In this document: positions 25,941 through 34,804 of the stretch, one piece after another
How the letters are laid out: every line of letters starts with the position of its first letter
How positions within the stretch are numbered: the first letter of the stretch is position 1
Assembly (NCBI GenBank): GCA_045531335.1
Contig: JAZSDU010000002.1
Span: 1-40,843 of the forward strand
Direction of reading: 5' to 3'
Origin: CAG-452 sp045531335
GTDB lineage: Bacteria > Bacillota > Clostridia > TANB77 > CAG-508
Length of the DNA: 40,843 nt
Translations under genes and position numbers: made by a program
The notes under the pieces: generated by a model
Seen by the model: the letters and a program-made list of their open reading frames with translations, nothing else
Told to the model about the DNA's origin: nothing
Databases searched by the model: none

Positions 25941-27263
25941 TTGAAGAAAAAAGTATCAATAATAATTACTTTAATAGTAATTTTAATAAATGTAATACCA
26001 ATGAAAAGTAATGCTGCAACACCAATAGATAGTGCATATATTTATGCAACAAAAAAGACAGATGGTTTGCTTTTATGGAATGGATTAAAAATACATACAC
26101 ATATGGCGGTATATAAAAAAGATGGAAAAGAATACCCAGCATATTGTATGGATAGAGAACTTCCTGGAGTAGAAATAGGATTTTCGCAAACTGTAGATGT
26201 AAATAAGTTAATTACAAATGTGAAAGTATGGAGAGTTATAATAAATGGATATCCGTATAAATCTATATCAGAATTAGGGTGCCGAACAGAAGAGGAGGCA
26301 TATCTTGCAACAAAGCAAGCAGTATATTGCATGCTTACAAATAGAGATGTAAACGAATATTCAGCAATAGGAGAATCTGGTCAAAGATGTTTGAATGCTT
26401 TGAGGAAAATAGTTACAAATGCAAGAAATTCAAATGCTTCAAAACCATCATCAGAATTAAAAATAAAACAAGAGAACAGTTTGTGGAAGATGGATATTAT
26501 AGATAAACAATATGTATCACAAACATTTACAGTATCTGCAGATGCAACATTTGACAAATATACTGTAGATATAGAAAAATTAAATATAGAAGGATTTAAA
26601 ATTACTGATGAAAATAATAGTCAAAAGAAAGAATTTAAATCAGGAGAAAAGTTTAAAATTTTAATACCAATTGAAAATATTACAAAAGATGGTGATTTCA
26701 TAATTAATGTATCAGGGCAAATTGCAACAAAACCAGTTTTTTATGGACAAACAAGAGACAGTAGCCTTCAAAATTATGCGCTAACAGGTTATACATATGA
26801 AGATGGAACAGGAGCCAAAAAGGTATATTACACTAAAAATGAGACAAAAATAATAATTGTAAAAAAAGATGAAAGTGGATTAAAAAATATACAAGGAGTA
26901 GAATTTGAATTATTAGATGAACAACAAAATGTTTTATATACAGGACTTACAACTAATGAAAATGGAGAAATTGAGATAAGCAATTTGTTACCAGGTACTT
27001 ATTATATTAAAGAAACTAGAACATTAGAAGGATATGAATTATATAATAAACTGATTAAAATTGAATTGGAACTTAATGAAAGGACAACTGTCAATGTAAT
27101 AAATTCAGAAGAAGAACCTAAAATTACTATTAATAATATAGAAACAGAAATAAGTGTAGAACAAAGTAAAAGTGAAGTTGAGATTCACAATAGTCAAAAC
27201 AATGTTGAAATAAAAAATGAAGAAAACAAAGTAGATGTAAAACTTCCTAAAACTGGTATGTAA
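25941..27263 (+). CDS. Thioester/Cna-B domain surface protein with truncated LPKTG signal
   Basis: A secreted adhesin-like protein of 440 residues. A signal peptide (1 to about 25) precedes a TQXA/thioester-type domain; C69 in AYCMD and Q126 in ATKQAVYC are the likely thioester pair. A SpaA/Cna-B domain follows at about 305-385 (KNIQGVEFELLDE...GYELYNKLIKIEL), then an Asn/Glu-rich stalk. It ends LPKTGM, immediately followed by TAA TAG. The hydrophobic helix and basic tail that normally complete a sortase signal are missing. The start is TTG after AAGGAGG. It is directly downstream of the sortase, its presumed partner. Confidence 0.85.
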   Translation: MKKKVSIIITLIVILINVIPMKSNAATPIDSAYIYATKKTDGLLLWNGLKIHTHMAVYKKDGKEYPAYCMDRELPGVEIGFSQTVDVNKLITNVKVWRVIINGYPYKSISELGCRTEEEAYLATKQAVYCMLTNRDVNEYSAIGESGQRCLNALRKIVTNARNSNASKPSSELKIKQENSLWKMDIIDKQYVSQTFTVSADATFDKYTVDIEKLNIEGFKITDENNSQKKEFKSGEKFKILIPIENITKDGDFIINVSGQIATKPVFYGQTRDSSLQNYALTGYTYEDGTGAKKVYYTKNETKIIIVKKDESGLKNIQGVEFELLDEQQNVLYTGLTTNENGEIEISNLLPGTYYIKETRTLEGYELYNKLIKIELELNERTTVNVINSEEEPKITINNIETEISVEQSKSEVEIHNSQNNVEIKNEENKVDVKLPKTGM

Positions 27264-27277
27264 TAGATACCTCTTCC

Positions 27278-27306
27278 TTGACATTTAGTTACATTCAGAG
27301 TATAAT
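27278..27306 (+). promoter_or_regulatory. Perfect-consensus sigma-A promoter
   Basis: TTGACA (27278-27283), exactly 17 bp, TATAAT (27301-27306), driving the CNNM/CorC gene. It starts only 15 bp after the stop of the surface-protein gene. Confidence 0.92.
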
Positions 27307-27354
27307 ATTTAATGTATATTTACATAGAAAAGAAGGGAAGAGTGAGATAAATAA

Positions 27355-28692
27355 ATGGCCTCGCATTTTATAGTATTAGCCATATTGATTTTTATAAATG
27401 CATTTTTTGCAGCAACAGAGATGGCATTTGTTACAGTAAATGATGCAAAAATAGAAAAACAAGCAAAAGAAGGAAATAAAAAAGCAAAACAAATAAAGAA
27501 AATGATGAAGGAGCCAAGCAAATTTTTGGCTACTATTCAAATAGGAATTACTCTTGCAGGATTTTTATCAAGTGCTTTTGCAGCAGATGCATTTGCAGAT
27601 GAATTAGCACCAGCATTAGAAAACTTGATTCCATTAGGAATATCAGTATGGAAAAGTATATCAATAGTTATAATTACAATGATACTTTCATATTTTTCAC
27701 TTGTAATAGGAGAATTAGTACCAAAAAGAATAGCAATGCGTCATGCAGAAAAAATAGCATTTAGTACAGTAGGAATAGTTAGAACAATATCAATATTTAC
27801 TGCACCATTTGTAAAATTATTAACAGCTTCAACAAATGGAATATCAAAAATATTTGGTATTAGTGAAACTGATGAAGAAACTGTTACAGAAGAAGAAATA
27901 AGAATGATGGTAGATGTAGGTGAAGAAAAAGGCTCAATAGAAGAAGCGGAAAAAGAGCTTATAAATAATGTCTTTGAGTTTAATGATAAAATTGTATCTG
28001 AAGTTATGATACATAGAAAAGATATTTATGCAATAGATATAGAATCAGATATAAGTGATATTTTAAAAGAGTTAGATGAGTACAAATATAGTAGAATTCC
28101 AGTATATGAAGAAAATGTTGACAATATTGTAGGGCTTTTATTTATAAAAGACTTACTTGCAAATGTAAATAAAAAAGAAAAAGTAAAAGTTTCTAATTTA
28201 TTAAGAGAAGCATATTTTGTGTCTGAGAATAAACCGATAAATGAATTGTTTAGAGATTTACAAAGAAATAAACATCAATTAGCTATAGTATTAGATGAAT
28301 ATGGTGGAACAGCAGGATTAATTACAATGGAAGATATCATAGAAGAACTTGTTGGAAACATATTTGACGAATATGACGATGAAGAAAAAGATTACGAAAA
28401 AATAGATGACAATACATTTATGATAAGTGGAAGTGTATCTATTCATGATTTAAGAAAAATATTAAATGTTGAAATACCAGAAGGAGAATATGATACATTG
28501 TCAGGATATCTAATAGAAGAATTAGGAAGAATACCAGATGATAATGAAAAACCAGTAATTGAAACAGAAAAAGTAACATATAAAATTGAGGAATATGAAG
28601 ATAAAAGAATTATATGGGTAAAAGCTTGTAGAAATTATGTGGAAGAACAAACTGAAGACATAGATGAAAAAGAACAAAACAAAGAAGATTAA
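27355..28692 (+). CDS. CNNM/CorC family membrane protein (hemolysin C-like)
   Basis: A 445-residue protein. An N-terminal CNNM (DUF21) membrane domain with three to four helices (ATEMAFVTVNDAKIEKQAKEG signature at about 22-42) is followed by two CBS domains (about 205-335; VSEVMIHRKDIYAID, EYGGTAGLITMEDIIEELVG). A C-terminal CorC_HlyC transporter-associated domain ends the protein. The family is linked to magnesium or other cation efflux; the exact ion is not known here. Strong consensus promoter. Confidence 0.92.
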   Translation: MASHFIVLAILIFINAFFAATEMAFVTVNDAKIEKQAKEGNKKAKQIKKMMKEPSKFLATIQIGITLAGFLSSAFAADAFADELAPALENLIPLGISVWKSISIVIITMILSYFSLVIGELVPKRIAMRHAEKIAFSTVGIVRTISIFTAPFVKLLTASTNGISKIFGISETDEETVTEEEIRMMVDVGEEKGSIEEAEKELINNVFEFNDKIVSEVMIHRKDIYAIDIESDISDILKELDEYKYSRIPVYEENVDNIVGLLFIKDLLANVNKKEKVKVSNLLREAYFVSENKPINELFRDLQRNKHQLAIVLDEYGGTAGLITMEDIIEELVGNIFDEYDDEEKDYEKIDDNTFMISGSVSIHDLRKILNVEIPEGEYDTLSGYLIEELGRIPDDNEKPVIETEKVTYKIEEYEDKRIIWVKACRNYVEEQTEDIDEKEQNKED

Positions 28693-28693
28693 G

Positions 28694-28718
28694 AAGGGCG
28701 GACTTTAATGTCCGCCTT
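28694..28718 (+). terminator. Hairpin after the CNNM/CorC gene
   Basis: AAGGGCGGAC (28694-28703) pairs with GTCCGCCTT (28710-28718). There is no T-run. It may be a trimmed relative of the TGTAGGGG repeats. Confidence 0.5.
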
Positions 28719-28736
28719 AAAACGAGGAACATTCCT

Positions 28737-28853
28737 CGCTAGTTAGGAATACCTGTTACTAAGGTTTGTCCCTCAAACATTATAAGGACAGTCCTTAATC
28801 AATGAGGAATATCCTTGATTTAAAGTTTGTCCCCTAAATCATATAAAGACAAT
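28737..28853 (+). repeat. Degenerate tandem duplication before the 28872 gene
   Basis: Two related units of about 55-60 bp share GAATA-C, TTTGTCCC and ATATAA/TATAA-GACA blocks (about 28743-28790 and 28803-28853). No gene. Function unknown. Confidence 0.5.
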
Positions 28854-28871
28854 TAAAAAGGAGTAATATCA

Positions 28872-30113
28872 ATGTATAATCAGTTCGGAATAAAAGAAGG
28901 AATTATTGAGTTATCAAAACAAGTAGAAAATGACTTAAGACCAATATTTAGTGAAATAGAAAAAATAGCAGAATTTAACAGTTTAAAAGTATTAATGGCT
29001 TTTCAAAAATATAACTTATCAGAAATGCATTTTAATGGAACTACTGGATATGGATATGGAGATATAGGAAGAGATACAATAGAGAAAATATTTGCAGATA
29101 TTTTTAAAGCAGAAGATACTTTAGTTAGAACTCAGCTTATATCTGGTACACATGCTCTTTCAACAGCATTGTTTGGAGTACTAAGGCCCGGAGATACATT
29201 ACTTAGTATTTCTGGTAAACCATATGATACATTAGACGAAGTAATAGGAATAGTAGAAAACAAAAGCTCATTAATGAGTTATGGAATCAAATATGAGCAA
29301 ATAGAATTAATTAATGATGATTTTGATTATAAAAAAATAGAAGAAACATTAAAAAAATCAAAAATAAAATTAATAGAAATACAACGTTCAAGAGGATATT
29401 CTACAAGAAAAACAATAGATTTGAATAAGCTAGAAGAAGTAATAAAGCTAATTAAAAGTGTAAGCCCAGATACAGTTGTTATGATAGATAACTGTTATTG
29501 CGAATTTGTAGATGAAAAAGAACCTACAGAAGTAGGTGCAGATATTATAGTAGGTTCATTAATTAAAAACTTAGGTGGGGGAATTGCACCAAATGGAGCA
29601 TATATAGCAGGAAGAAGTGATTTAGTAGAGCTAGCTGCTGAAAGATTAACAGCGCCAGGACTTGGAAAAGAAGTAGGTGCGAGTTTAGGAATAAATAAAC
29701 AAATTTTACAAGGTTTATTTATGGCGCCACAAGTTGTTGCAAGTAGTGTAAAAACAGCTATATTTGCAAGCAAAATGCTTGAAGAATTAGGGTACACAGT
29801 AGAACCAAGATATAATGATAAAAGGTCAGATATTGTTCAAACAATAGAATTTGGAGATGAAGAAAAGTTAATAAAATTCTGCCAAGGTATACAAGCAGCA
29901 TCTCCAATAGACTCAGCTTCTGTTCCTATGCCATGGGACATGCCGGGCTACACAGATCAAGTTATAATGGCAGCAGGAGCATTCACACAAGGTTCATCAA
30001 TAGAATTATCTTGTGATGCACCTATAAGACCACCATATGTTGCATTTTTGCAAGGTGGGCTAACATACCAATATGGGAAGTTGGGAGTAATGAAGGCAGT
30101 ATCAAGATTATAA
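28872..30113 (+). CDS. Methionine gamma-lyase-like PLP enzyme (aluminium resistance family)
   Basis: A 413-residue PLP-dependent enzyme of the 'methionine gamma-lyase family / aluminium resistance protein' group common in Firmicutes. Visible: FNGTTGYGYGDIGRD, the cofactor-binding SGTHALSTALFG near residue 92, DNCYCEFV, and the PLP lysine in GSLIKNLGGGIAPNGAY near residue 234. True substrate unproven. RBS AAGGAG precedes ATG. Confidence 0.9.
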   Translation: MYNQFGIKEGIIELSKQVENDLRPIFSEIEKIAEFNSLKVLMAFQKYNLSEMHFNGTTGYGYGDIGRDTIEKIFADIFKAEDTLVRTQLISGTHALSTALFGVLRPGDTLLSISGKPYDTLDEVIGIVENKSSLMSYGIKYEQIELINDDFDYKKIEETLKKSKIKLIEIQRSRGYSTRKTIDLNKLEEVIKLIKSVSPDTVVMIDNCYCEFVDEKEPTEVGADIIVGSLIKNLGGGIAPNGAYIAGRSDLVELAAERLTAPGLGKEVGASLGINKQILQGLFMAPQVVASSVKTAIFASKMLEELGYTVEPRYNDKRSDIVQTIEFGDEEKLIKFCQGIQAASPIDSASVPMPWDMPGYTDQVIMAAGAFTQGSSIELSCDAPIRPPYVAFLQGGLTYQYGKLGVMKAVSRL

Positions 30114-30121
30114 TGGCAATA

Positions 30122-30191
30122 TGTAGGGGCGGGTCTTGTGCCCGCCCGGTTAATCTAGAAAATGTGGGCAGGCATAAGACCTGCCCCTACA
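30122..30191 (+). repeat. TGTAGGGG...CCCCTACA hairpin repeat
   Basis: A 70-bp unit, almost identical to 15991-16060, differing mainly in the spacer. It lies between two genes. Confidence 0.85.
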
Positions 30192-30226
30192 GAAAAATTA
30201 AATAAACAATCGAAAGGAAACCAAAA

Positions 30227-31495
30227 ATGAATGTTATCATAATCGGTGGTGGACCAGCAGGAATGCTTGCTGGGATATCAGCAGCACAAAAAGGTGATAA
30301 AGTAACTATAATTGAAAAAATGAATTCATGTGGTAAAAAATTGCTTATAACTGGAAAAGGTAGATGTAATATAACAAACAGTACAGATGTAAATGGATTC
30401 ATTGAAAATACACCTTGCAATGGAAGGTTTCTTTATGGCGCTCTAAATAATTTTGATAATAATGACATTATATCTTTACTAGAACAAGAAGGAGTTAAAA
30501 CCAAAGTAGAAAGAGGAGGAAGAGTATTTCCTGCTTCTGATAAAGCACAAGATGCGTTAAATGCACTGCTTAGAATATTAAAAGGTTTAGATGTTAAAAT
30601 ATTAACTAATACTGATGTTAAAAAAATAATTGTAAAAGACGGGAAAGTAGCAGGTGTAAGAATAAAAAACGTAGGGGTCGGGTTCCACCCCGACCCGTTG
30701 GAAAAAGACCTAAATGCAGACAAAATAGTTTTAGCAACAGGTGGCAAAAGTTATCCAGTAACAGGCTCTACTGGTGATGGATATAAATTAGCAGAAGAAT
30801 TAGGACATACAATAACAGAAATAAAACCATCACTAATACCACTTATTTCAAGAAGTGAAGAATGCCCAAAACTTCAAGGGTTATCATTAAAAAATGTTGG
30901 TGTTAAATTAAAAAATAATGATAAAGTAATTTATGAAGATTTTGGAGAAATGTTATTTACACATTATGGAGTATCAGGGCCTGTAATATTAAGCTCATCA
31001 GCTCATTTAGTAAGATATAAAAATGTAGATGAGTTATTAAAAAACGGAAGCATAAAACTTAATATAGATCTAAAACCAGCATTATCAGAAGAAAAACTAG
31101 ATTTAAGGATATTAAGAGATTTTGAAGAAGTAAAAAACAAAGAATTTAAAAATAGTTTAGATAAACTATTACCACAAAAGTTAATTCCAGTAGTAATAGA
31201 AAAAACTAAAATAAATCCATATAAAAGAGTTAACGAAATAACAAAAGAAGAAAGATTAAGAATTGTAAAAACACTAAAATGTTTTGAAATTACTATTAAT
31301 GGTGTAAGACCAATAGAAGAAGCTATAATTACATCTGGTGGAGTAAGTATAAAAGAAATAAATCCAAAAACAATGGAATCTAAAATTGTAAAAGGATTGT
31401 ATTTTGCAGGAGAAATAATAGATGTAGATTCTTTTACTGGAGGGTTTAATCTTCAAATAGCGTGGTCTACGGGATTTGTTGCTGGGATGAATTAA
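30227..31495 (+). CDS. BaiN/HI0933-like flavoprotein with in-frame repeat insertion
   Basis: A 422-residue NAD(P)/FAD-dependent oxidoreductase. The FAD-binding loop IIGGGPAGMLAGI is at the N-terminus, followed by GKKLLITGKGRCNITN. VLATGGKSYPVTGSTGDGY lies near residue 170, and GGFNLQIAWSTGFVAG at the C-terminus. At about residues 149-157 the peptide VGVGFHPDP is encoded by a TGTAGGGG-type repeat (30671-30697), inserted in a surface-loop position before the LATGG strand. The insertion is a multiple of three and leaves the frame open. Physiological substrate unknown. Confidence 0.9.
   Translation: MNVIIIGGGPAGMLAGISAAQKGDKVTIIEKMNSCGKKLLITGKGRCNITNSTDVNGFIENTPCNGRFLYGALNNFDNNDIISLLEQEGVKTKVERGGRVFPASDKAQDALNALLRILKGLDVKILTNTDVKKIIVKDGKVAGVRIKNVGVGFHPDPLEKDLNADKIVLATGGKSYPVTGSTGDGYKLAEELGHTITEIKPSLIPLISRSEECPKLQGLSLKNVGVKLKNNDKVIYEDFGEMLFTHYGVSGPVILSSSAHLVRYKNVDELLKNGSIKLNIDLKPALSEEKLDLRILRDFEEVKNKEFKNSLDKLLPQKLIPVVIEKTKINPYKRVNEITKEERLRIVKTLKCFEITINGVRPIEEAIITSGGVSIKEINPKTMESKIVKGLYFAGEIIDVDSFTGGFNLQIAWSTGFVAGMN
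30671..30697 (+). repeat. TGTAGGGG-family repeat inside a coding region
   Basis: A 27-bp hairpin core (GTAGGGGTCGGG...CCCGACCCG) identical in core to the first half of the unit at 31504. Encodes nine residues of the flavoprotein. Confidence 0.85.
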
Positions 31496-31503
31496 ATTTA
31501 TAT

Positions 31504-31579
31504 TGTAGGGGTCGGGTTCCACCCCGACCCGCAAATTTGTGTGTTATTTAACGGGCGAGGGTGGAACCTCGCCCCTACA
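31504..31579 (+). repeat. TGTAGGGG...CCCCTACA hairpin repeat
   Basis: A 76-bp unit with both inverted ends and two internal hairpins, after the flavoprotein gene. Confidence 0.85.
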
Positions 31580-31652
31580 GAATTGAAAACAAATTGTATA
31601 TATTAACTAGAAATTCGAGTACAAACTTTGAAATTCAATGTAATTTCACCGA

Positions 31653-31759
31653 TTAAATGAAAATTTTAAAATTTTCATTTAACATTAGGAGCAAAATAAT
31701 TAATTTTTGGCAACAATGCCTCGGCCTAGAGGTTTTTGTTGCAAAAATTAATATTTTGC
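31653..31759 (+). repeat. Two palindromes upstream of yigZ
   Basis: 31653-31682 is a perfect 30-bp palindrome (TTAAATGAAAATTTT and its complement). 31691-31759 is a second long hairpin, with arms GCAAAATAATTAATTTTTG and CAAAAATTAATATTTTGC around an inner CCTC...GAGG. The stretch 31580-31800 has no gene. These may be small MITE-like elements or cis-regulatory hairpins. Confidence 0.65.
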
Positions 31760-31800
31760 GGATAGAATAAAAAATATTTAAAATATAAAAAGGTAATATT

Positions 31801-32432
31801 ATGGAAGAATTTAAAACAATTAATAAAAATGCAGTAGCAGAAATAATTGAAAAAAAATCAAAATTTATAGCACATATCTTTTATGTAGAAACACCAGAGG
31901 AAGCAGATAAATATATAAAAGAAATTAAGAAAAAATATCATGATGCAAGACATAATGTTTTCGCATATGCGATAGAAACTGGTGATCGGAGGAATTGCTG
32001 TAAAATATAATGACGATGGAGAACCTCGGAGGCACTGCAGGGGCTCCTATTTTAAAAATAGTATTAGAACAAGGATTATCTAATATATTAGTTGTTGTTA
32101 CTAGATATTTTGGTGGTATATTATTGGGGACAGGAGGACTAGTTAGAGCATATTCAGATGCTACATTAAAAGCTTTAGAACAAACTGAATATATAGGAAA
32201 AATAATGGGATATAAAGTAAAATTATGTGTAGAATATGATGCTTTAGAGCAACTAAAGTATTATGCAAATAAAAGTAATATTAAAATAATAAATATAGAA
32301 TACTTAAGTAATATAGAAGTTACTGTAGAAATGAGAAAAGAAGAATTAAATGAATTTACAAATAATAACAGTAAAAAAACTTTAAAAATATTAAAATACG
32401 ATATTTTAGAAGAAAAATATATTGATATATAG
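31801..32432 (+). CDS. yigZ: YigZ/IMPACT family protein (two CGG +1 shifts)
   Basis: A member of the UPF0029/IMPACT family, whose eukaryotic relatives modulate GCN2; the bacterial role is unclear. The conceptual product is 209 residues, the normal length, in three frame segments. 62 codons (KSKFIAHIFYVETPEEA... DARHNVFAYAIETGD) lead to CGG at 31987. Then 13 codons (GGIAVKYNDDGEP) lead to CGG at 32027. Then GGTAGAPILKIVLEQGL continues to the end. The junctions rebuild the family signature NGGI..YNDDGEP-GTAG exactly. Without both shifts it would be a 69-residue fragment. Confidence 0.92.
31987..31989 (+). other. CGG +1 frameshift site 8 (yigZ, first)
   Basis: Context GGT GAT CGG A. Only 13 codons separate it from the next site. 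Confidence 0.93.
32027..32029 (+). other. CGG +1 frameshift site 9 (yigZ, second)
   Basis: Context GAA CCT CGG A, in frame only after the first shift. It falls inside the invariant DDGEP-GTAG signature. Confidence 0.94.
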
Positions 32433-32472
32433 CTACTTTCGAGAAAAATTAGAAAAAATTTCCAAAAAACTA

Positions 32473-32501
32473 TTGCAATATTTTGAAAATCATATTATAA
32501 T
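32473..32501 (+). promoter_or_regulatory. Sigma-A promoter of spo0A
   Basis: TTGCAA (32473-32478), 17-bp spacer, TATAAT (32496-32501). Confidence 0.8.
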
Positions 32502-32546
32502 TCGAAATGTAAATTTTTTACAAATATATTTTTAGGGGGAATAAAC

Positions 32547-33368
32547 TTGAAAGAGAAAATTACAGTTTTAATTGCAGATGACAATCCTGATTTTGCAATG
32601 ACATTAGTTAGTTATTTGGAAAAAGAAGAAGATATGGAGGTTATAGGCATTGCTAAAAATGGTAAAGAAGCATGTGATATGATTATAAACACTGAGCCAG
32701 ATGTTGTATTATTAGATGTTATAATGCCATATTTAGATGGTCTTGGAGTATTAGAAAAAATAGCAGAAACTAATATGAATAAAAAACCAATGTGTATAAT
32801 GCTATCAGCAGTAGGACAAGCAAAAATTACACAACAAGCTATTAACCTAGGTGCAGAATATTATGTTGTTAAACCATTTGATATTGAATTATTAATAAAG
32901 AGAATAAGAGATATAAGATATTTCAAACCACAATCTACTCAAGAAAATAAAATGGCAAGCAGAGAAATAAAAGCACCATACATAGAAATTTCAGAGAATA
33001 ATAAAAAAGATGAAGATAATCTAGAAGCGTTAGTAACTAATGTAATTCATGAATTAGGAGTTCCAGCACATATAAAAGGATATCAATATTTAAGAGAAGC
33101 AATTATGATGGTAATAAATGATATAGATATAATAAACCAAATAACGAAGCAATTATACCCAGATATAGCAATAAAATTTAAAACTACACCTTCAAGAGTA
33201 GAACGTGCAATACGCCATGCAATAGAAGTAGCATGGTCAAGAGGTGAACAAGCTGCAGTAGAAAGAATATTCGGATATACAATTTCAGCAGCAAAAGGAA
33301 AACCAACAAATAGTGAATTTATAGCAATGATAGCTGATAAATTAAGACTAGAATTAAAAACAGCATAA
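32547..33368 (+). CDS. spo0A: Sporulation master regulator Spo0A
   Basis: A response regulator that starts sporulation when phosphorylated. The 273-residue length is typical. The receiver domain has acidic pocket D11-D12, phospho-acceptor D57 in VVLLDVIMP, and VKPFD with the conserved Lys. The C-terminal Spo0A DNA-binding domain includes PSRVERAIRHAIEVAWSRG near residue 220. Its presence shows this is a spore former or recent descendant, supporting the SpoVD/SpoIVF calls nearby. CGC and CGT are used here as Arg. Confidence 0.97.
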   Translation: MKEKITVLIADDNPDFAMTLVSYLEKEEDMEVIGIAKNGKEACDMIINTEPDVVLLDVIMPYLDGLGVLEKIAETNMNKKPMCIMLSAVGQAKITQQAINLGAEYYVVKPFDIELLIKRIRDIRYFKPQSTQENKMASREIKAPYIEISENNKKDEDNLEALVTNVIHELGVPAHIKGYQYLREAIMMVINDIDIINQITKQLYPDIAIKFKTTPSRVERAIRHAIEVAWSRGEQAAVERIFGYTISAAKGKPTNSEFIAMIADKLRLELKTA

Positions 33369-33410
33369 AAAAGAAGTTCTTCACACAAATCAGTGTGGAG
33401 AACTTCTTTT
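33368..33410. terminator. Bidirectional terminator of spo0A and the 33416 gene
   Basis: A long stem (AAGAAGTTCTTCACAC with GTGTGGAGAACTTCTT), 6-nt loop, flanked by A- and T-runs. Confidence 0.9.
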
Positions 33411-33415
33411 TTAAA

Positions 33416-33616
33416 TTACAGTTTAGCGTGATGCCTTACTGCACGCCATTTTCCGTTGGGAAGCTTTTCCGCGTATGCGTTCAGCTCTACCCAACCAGAG
33501 CTGGATGGATGACATTCACGAATTTCCTGTAACACATCGAGAGCTTCTTTCTCGGTGTCCTTTTCGAAAGGAGATTTAAAAATCTCCTCAAAGCTGTATT
33601 TTTTTCCTGTTGTCAT
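33416..33616 (-). CDS. Small orphan hypothetical protein, higher GC
   Basis: A 66-residue soluble protein I do not recognise (KYSFEEIFKSPFEKDTEKEALDVLQEIRECH...). It has GC-richer codon use than its neighbours, its own consensus promoter, an AAAGGAG ribosome-binding site and a terminator. This cassette style matches the cargo genes at 5575, 7105 and 10161 on the spoVD element, suggesting a similar outside source although it lies 23 kb away. No in-frame CGG. Confidence 0.65.
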   Translation of the reverse strand: MTTGKKYSFEEIFKSPFEKDTEKEALDVLQEIRECHPSSSGWVELNAYAEKLPNGKWRAVRHHAKL

Positions 33617-33658
33617 GTGCTTTCTCCTTTCAGAAAAACAATAATTTTATGTAACTTA

Positions 33659-33687
33659 ATTATAACAAATAATAGTAAAATAGTCAA
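33659..33687 (-). promoter_or_regulatory. Sigma-A promoter of the 33416 gene
   Basis: On the minus strand: TTGACT (33687-33682), 17-bp spacer, TATAAT (33664-33659). Confidence 0.8.
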
Positions 33688-33688
33688 A

Positions 33689-33726
33689 AAACAGATGAAA
33701 ATTTATAGAATTTTCATCTGTTTTTG
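33689..33726 (-). terminator. Terminator of the acyl-ACP thioesterase gene
   Basis: A 15-bp stem (33689-33703 with 33709-33723), short loop, T-run on the minus strand. Confidence 0.85.
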
Positions 33727-33731
33727 ATTTA

Positions 33732-34460
33732 TTAATATAATTTTACAATAGCATGAAGTTTTTTTTCTTCTTTGTCTTTAATAGTAATTACATATTCATT
33801 TTTTTCAGTATTAGAATAAAATACTGAAATAGTATCTCCAAGTTTAGATTCATGTTTATACATAATTTCAACATTAGAAAAATTCATATTAGAATAAACA
33901 ACTTCTGGAAGAGCTTGATATGCATAATCTAAGTAATTTAAATTATTTACATGATGGTTAGTATCAATGTCTCTTCTTTGTATTGTATATTCATAAATAG
34001 GGTTAGAGTTTTCAGGTTCCTTTAATTTCTCAACAAATTTTTCTTCAAAAACAGATTTATCTACATTTGGAAAAACTTCTTTTACTTCACTTGGTATTTT
34101 GCAAAGAGATTGTTTATTAATATCAAATAAAATCCATTTTGAACTACCAACAGCAACTAAATTATTTTTATTATCAAATATTTCTATATCCCTATAAGCA
34201 AATAGAGGATTCATACTTTTGCTCCAAGTATTTACTGTAAGGGTTTCTTCCCACTTTGGACGAGAGAAAACTCTTAATTTCCAGTTTAAAAGTAGCCATG
34301 CGAAACCAGTTTTTGGAGCATCATTTAAACCATAACCAAGAGAGCTACTATGAAGTCCCGCAATTTCTTGCATTATTCTTAAAATACCTTTATTTGATAA
34401 TTTGTTATTTTCATCAATATCAGAAAAAGTGATATCAAATTTTTTAGTATATATGTCCAT
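33732..34460 (-). CDS. Acyl-ACP thioesterase
   Basis: Hydrolyses acyl-ACP to release fatty acids and end chain elongation. The 242-residue double hot-dog protein shows the first-domain pattern (FDITFSDIDENNKLSNKGILRIMQE, WLLLNWKLRVFSRPKWEETL, VNTWSKSMNPLFAYRDIEIFD). The second domain has the conserved RRDIDTNHHVNNLNYLDY, containing the catalytic Asn-His region. Single-gene unit with an AAGGAA ribosome-binding site. No in-frame CGG. Confidence 0.92.
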   Translation of the reverse strand: MDIYTKKFDITFSDIDENNKLSNKGILRIMQEIAGLHSSSLGYGLNDAPKTGFAWLLLNWKLRVFSRPKWEETLTVNTWSKSMNPLFAYRDIEIFDNKNNLVAVGSSKWILFDINKQSLCKIPSEVKEVFPNVDKSVFEEKFVEKLKEPENSNPIYEYTIQRRDIDTNHHVNNLNYLDYAYQALPEVVYSNMNFSNVEIMYKHESKLGDTISVFYSNTEKNEYVITIKDKEEKKLHAIVKLY

Positions 34461-34570
34461 ATAGATTCCTTCTTTCTACAAATGGGAATATATCATATTT
34501 TTTAAAATAATTCAAATAAAATAAATTGGAATTTATTTTATCAATATCCACCTAAAAAATGTAGAGAAAA

Positions 34571-34727
34571 TGTAGGGGCGACTAGTAGTCGTCCGCAACC
34601 CACGAAGCTATTCTAAAATAATTTATGTTAAAGCAAATTCTTCGAAGACGGACAGCTGATACTCCCGGAGCATGTATTATCTGTAGCTCATTCCATTTCG
34701 CACAGCTAATCGATAGCTGCCCCTACA
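34571..34727 (+). repeat. Large TGTAGGGG...CCCCTACA repeat
   Basis: The longest copy (157 bp): inverted ends TGTAGGGGC/GCCCCTACA with at least two internal hairpins (GACTAGTAGTC near the left, AGCTAATCGATAGCT near the right). It fills most of the 344-bp gap between divergent genes. Confidence 0.8.
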
Positions 34728-34756
34728 ACGCTTGCAATTTTCCAAACAACAATTTA

Positions 34757-34785
34757 TTGTAAAACTAACCAAAATATTATATAAT
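34757..34785 (+). promoter_or_regulatory. Sigma-A promoter of the U32 peptidase gene
   Basis: TTGTAA (34757-34762), 17-bp spacer, TATAAT (34780-34785), 19 bp before the start. Confidence 0.8.
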
Positions 34786-34804
34786 ACCTGCAAAGGAGCA
34801 ATAT

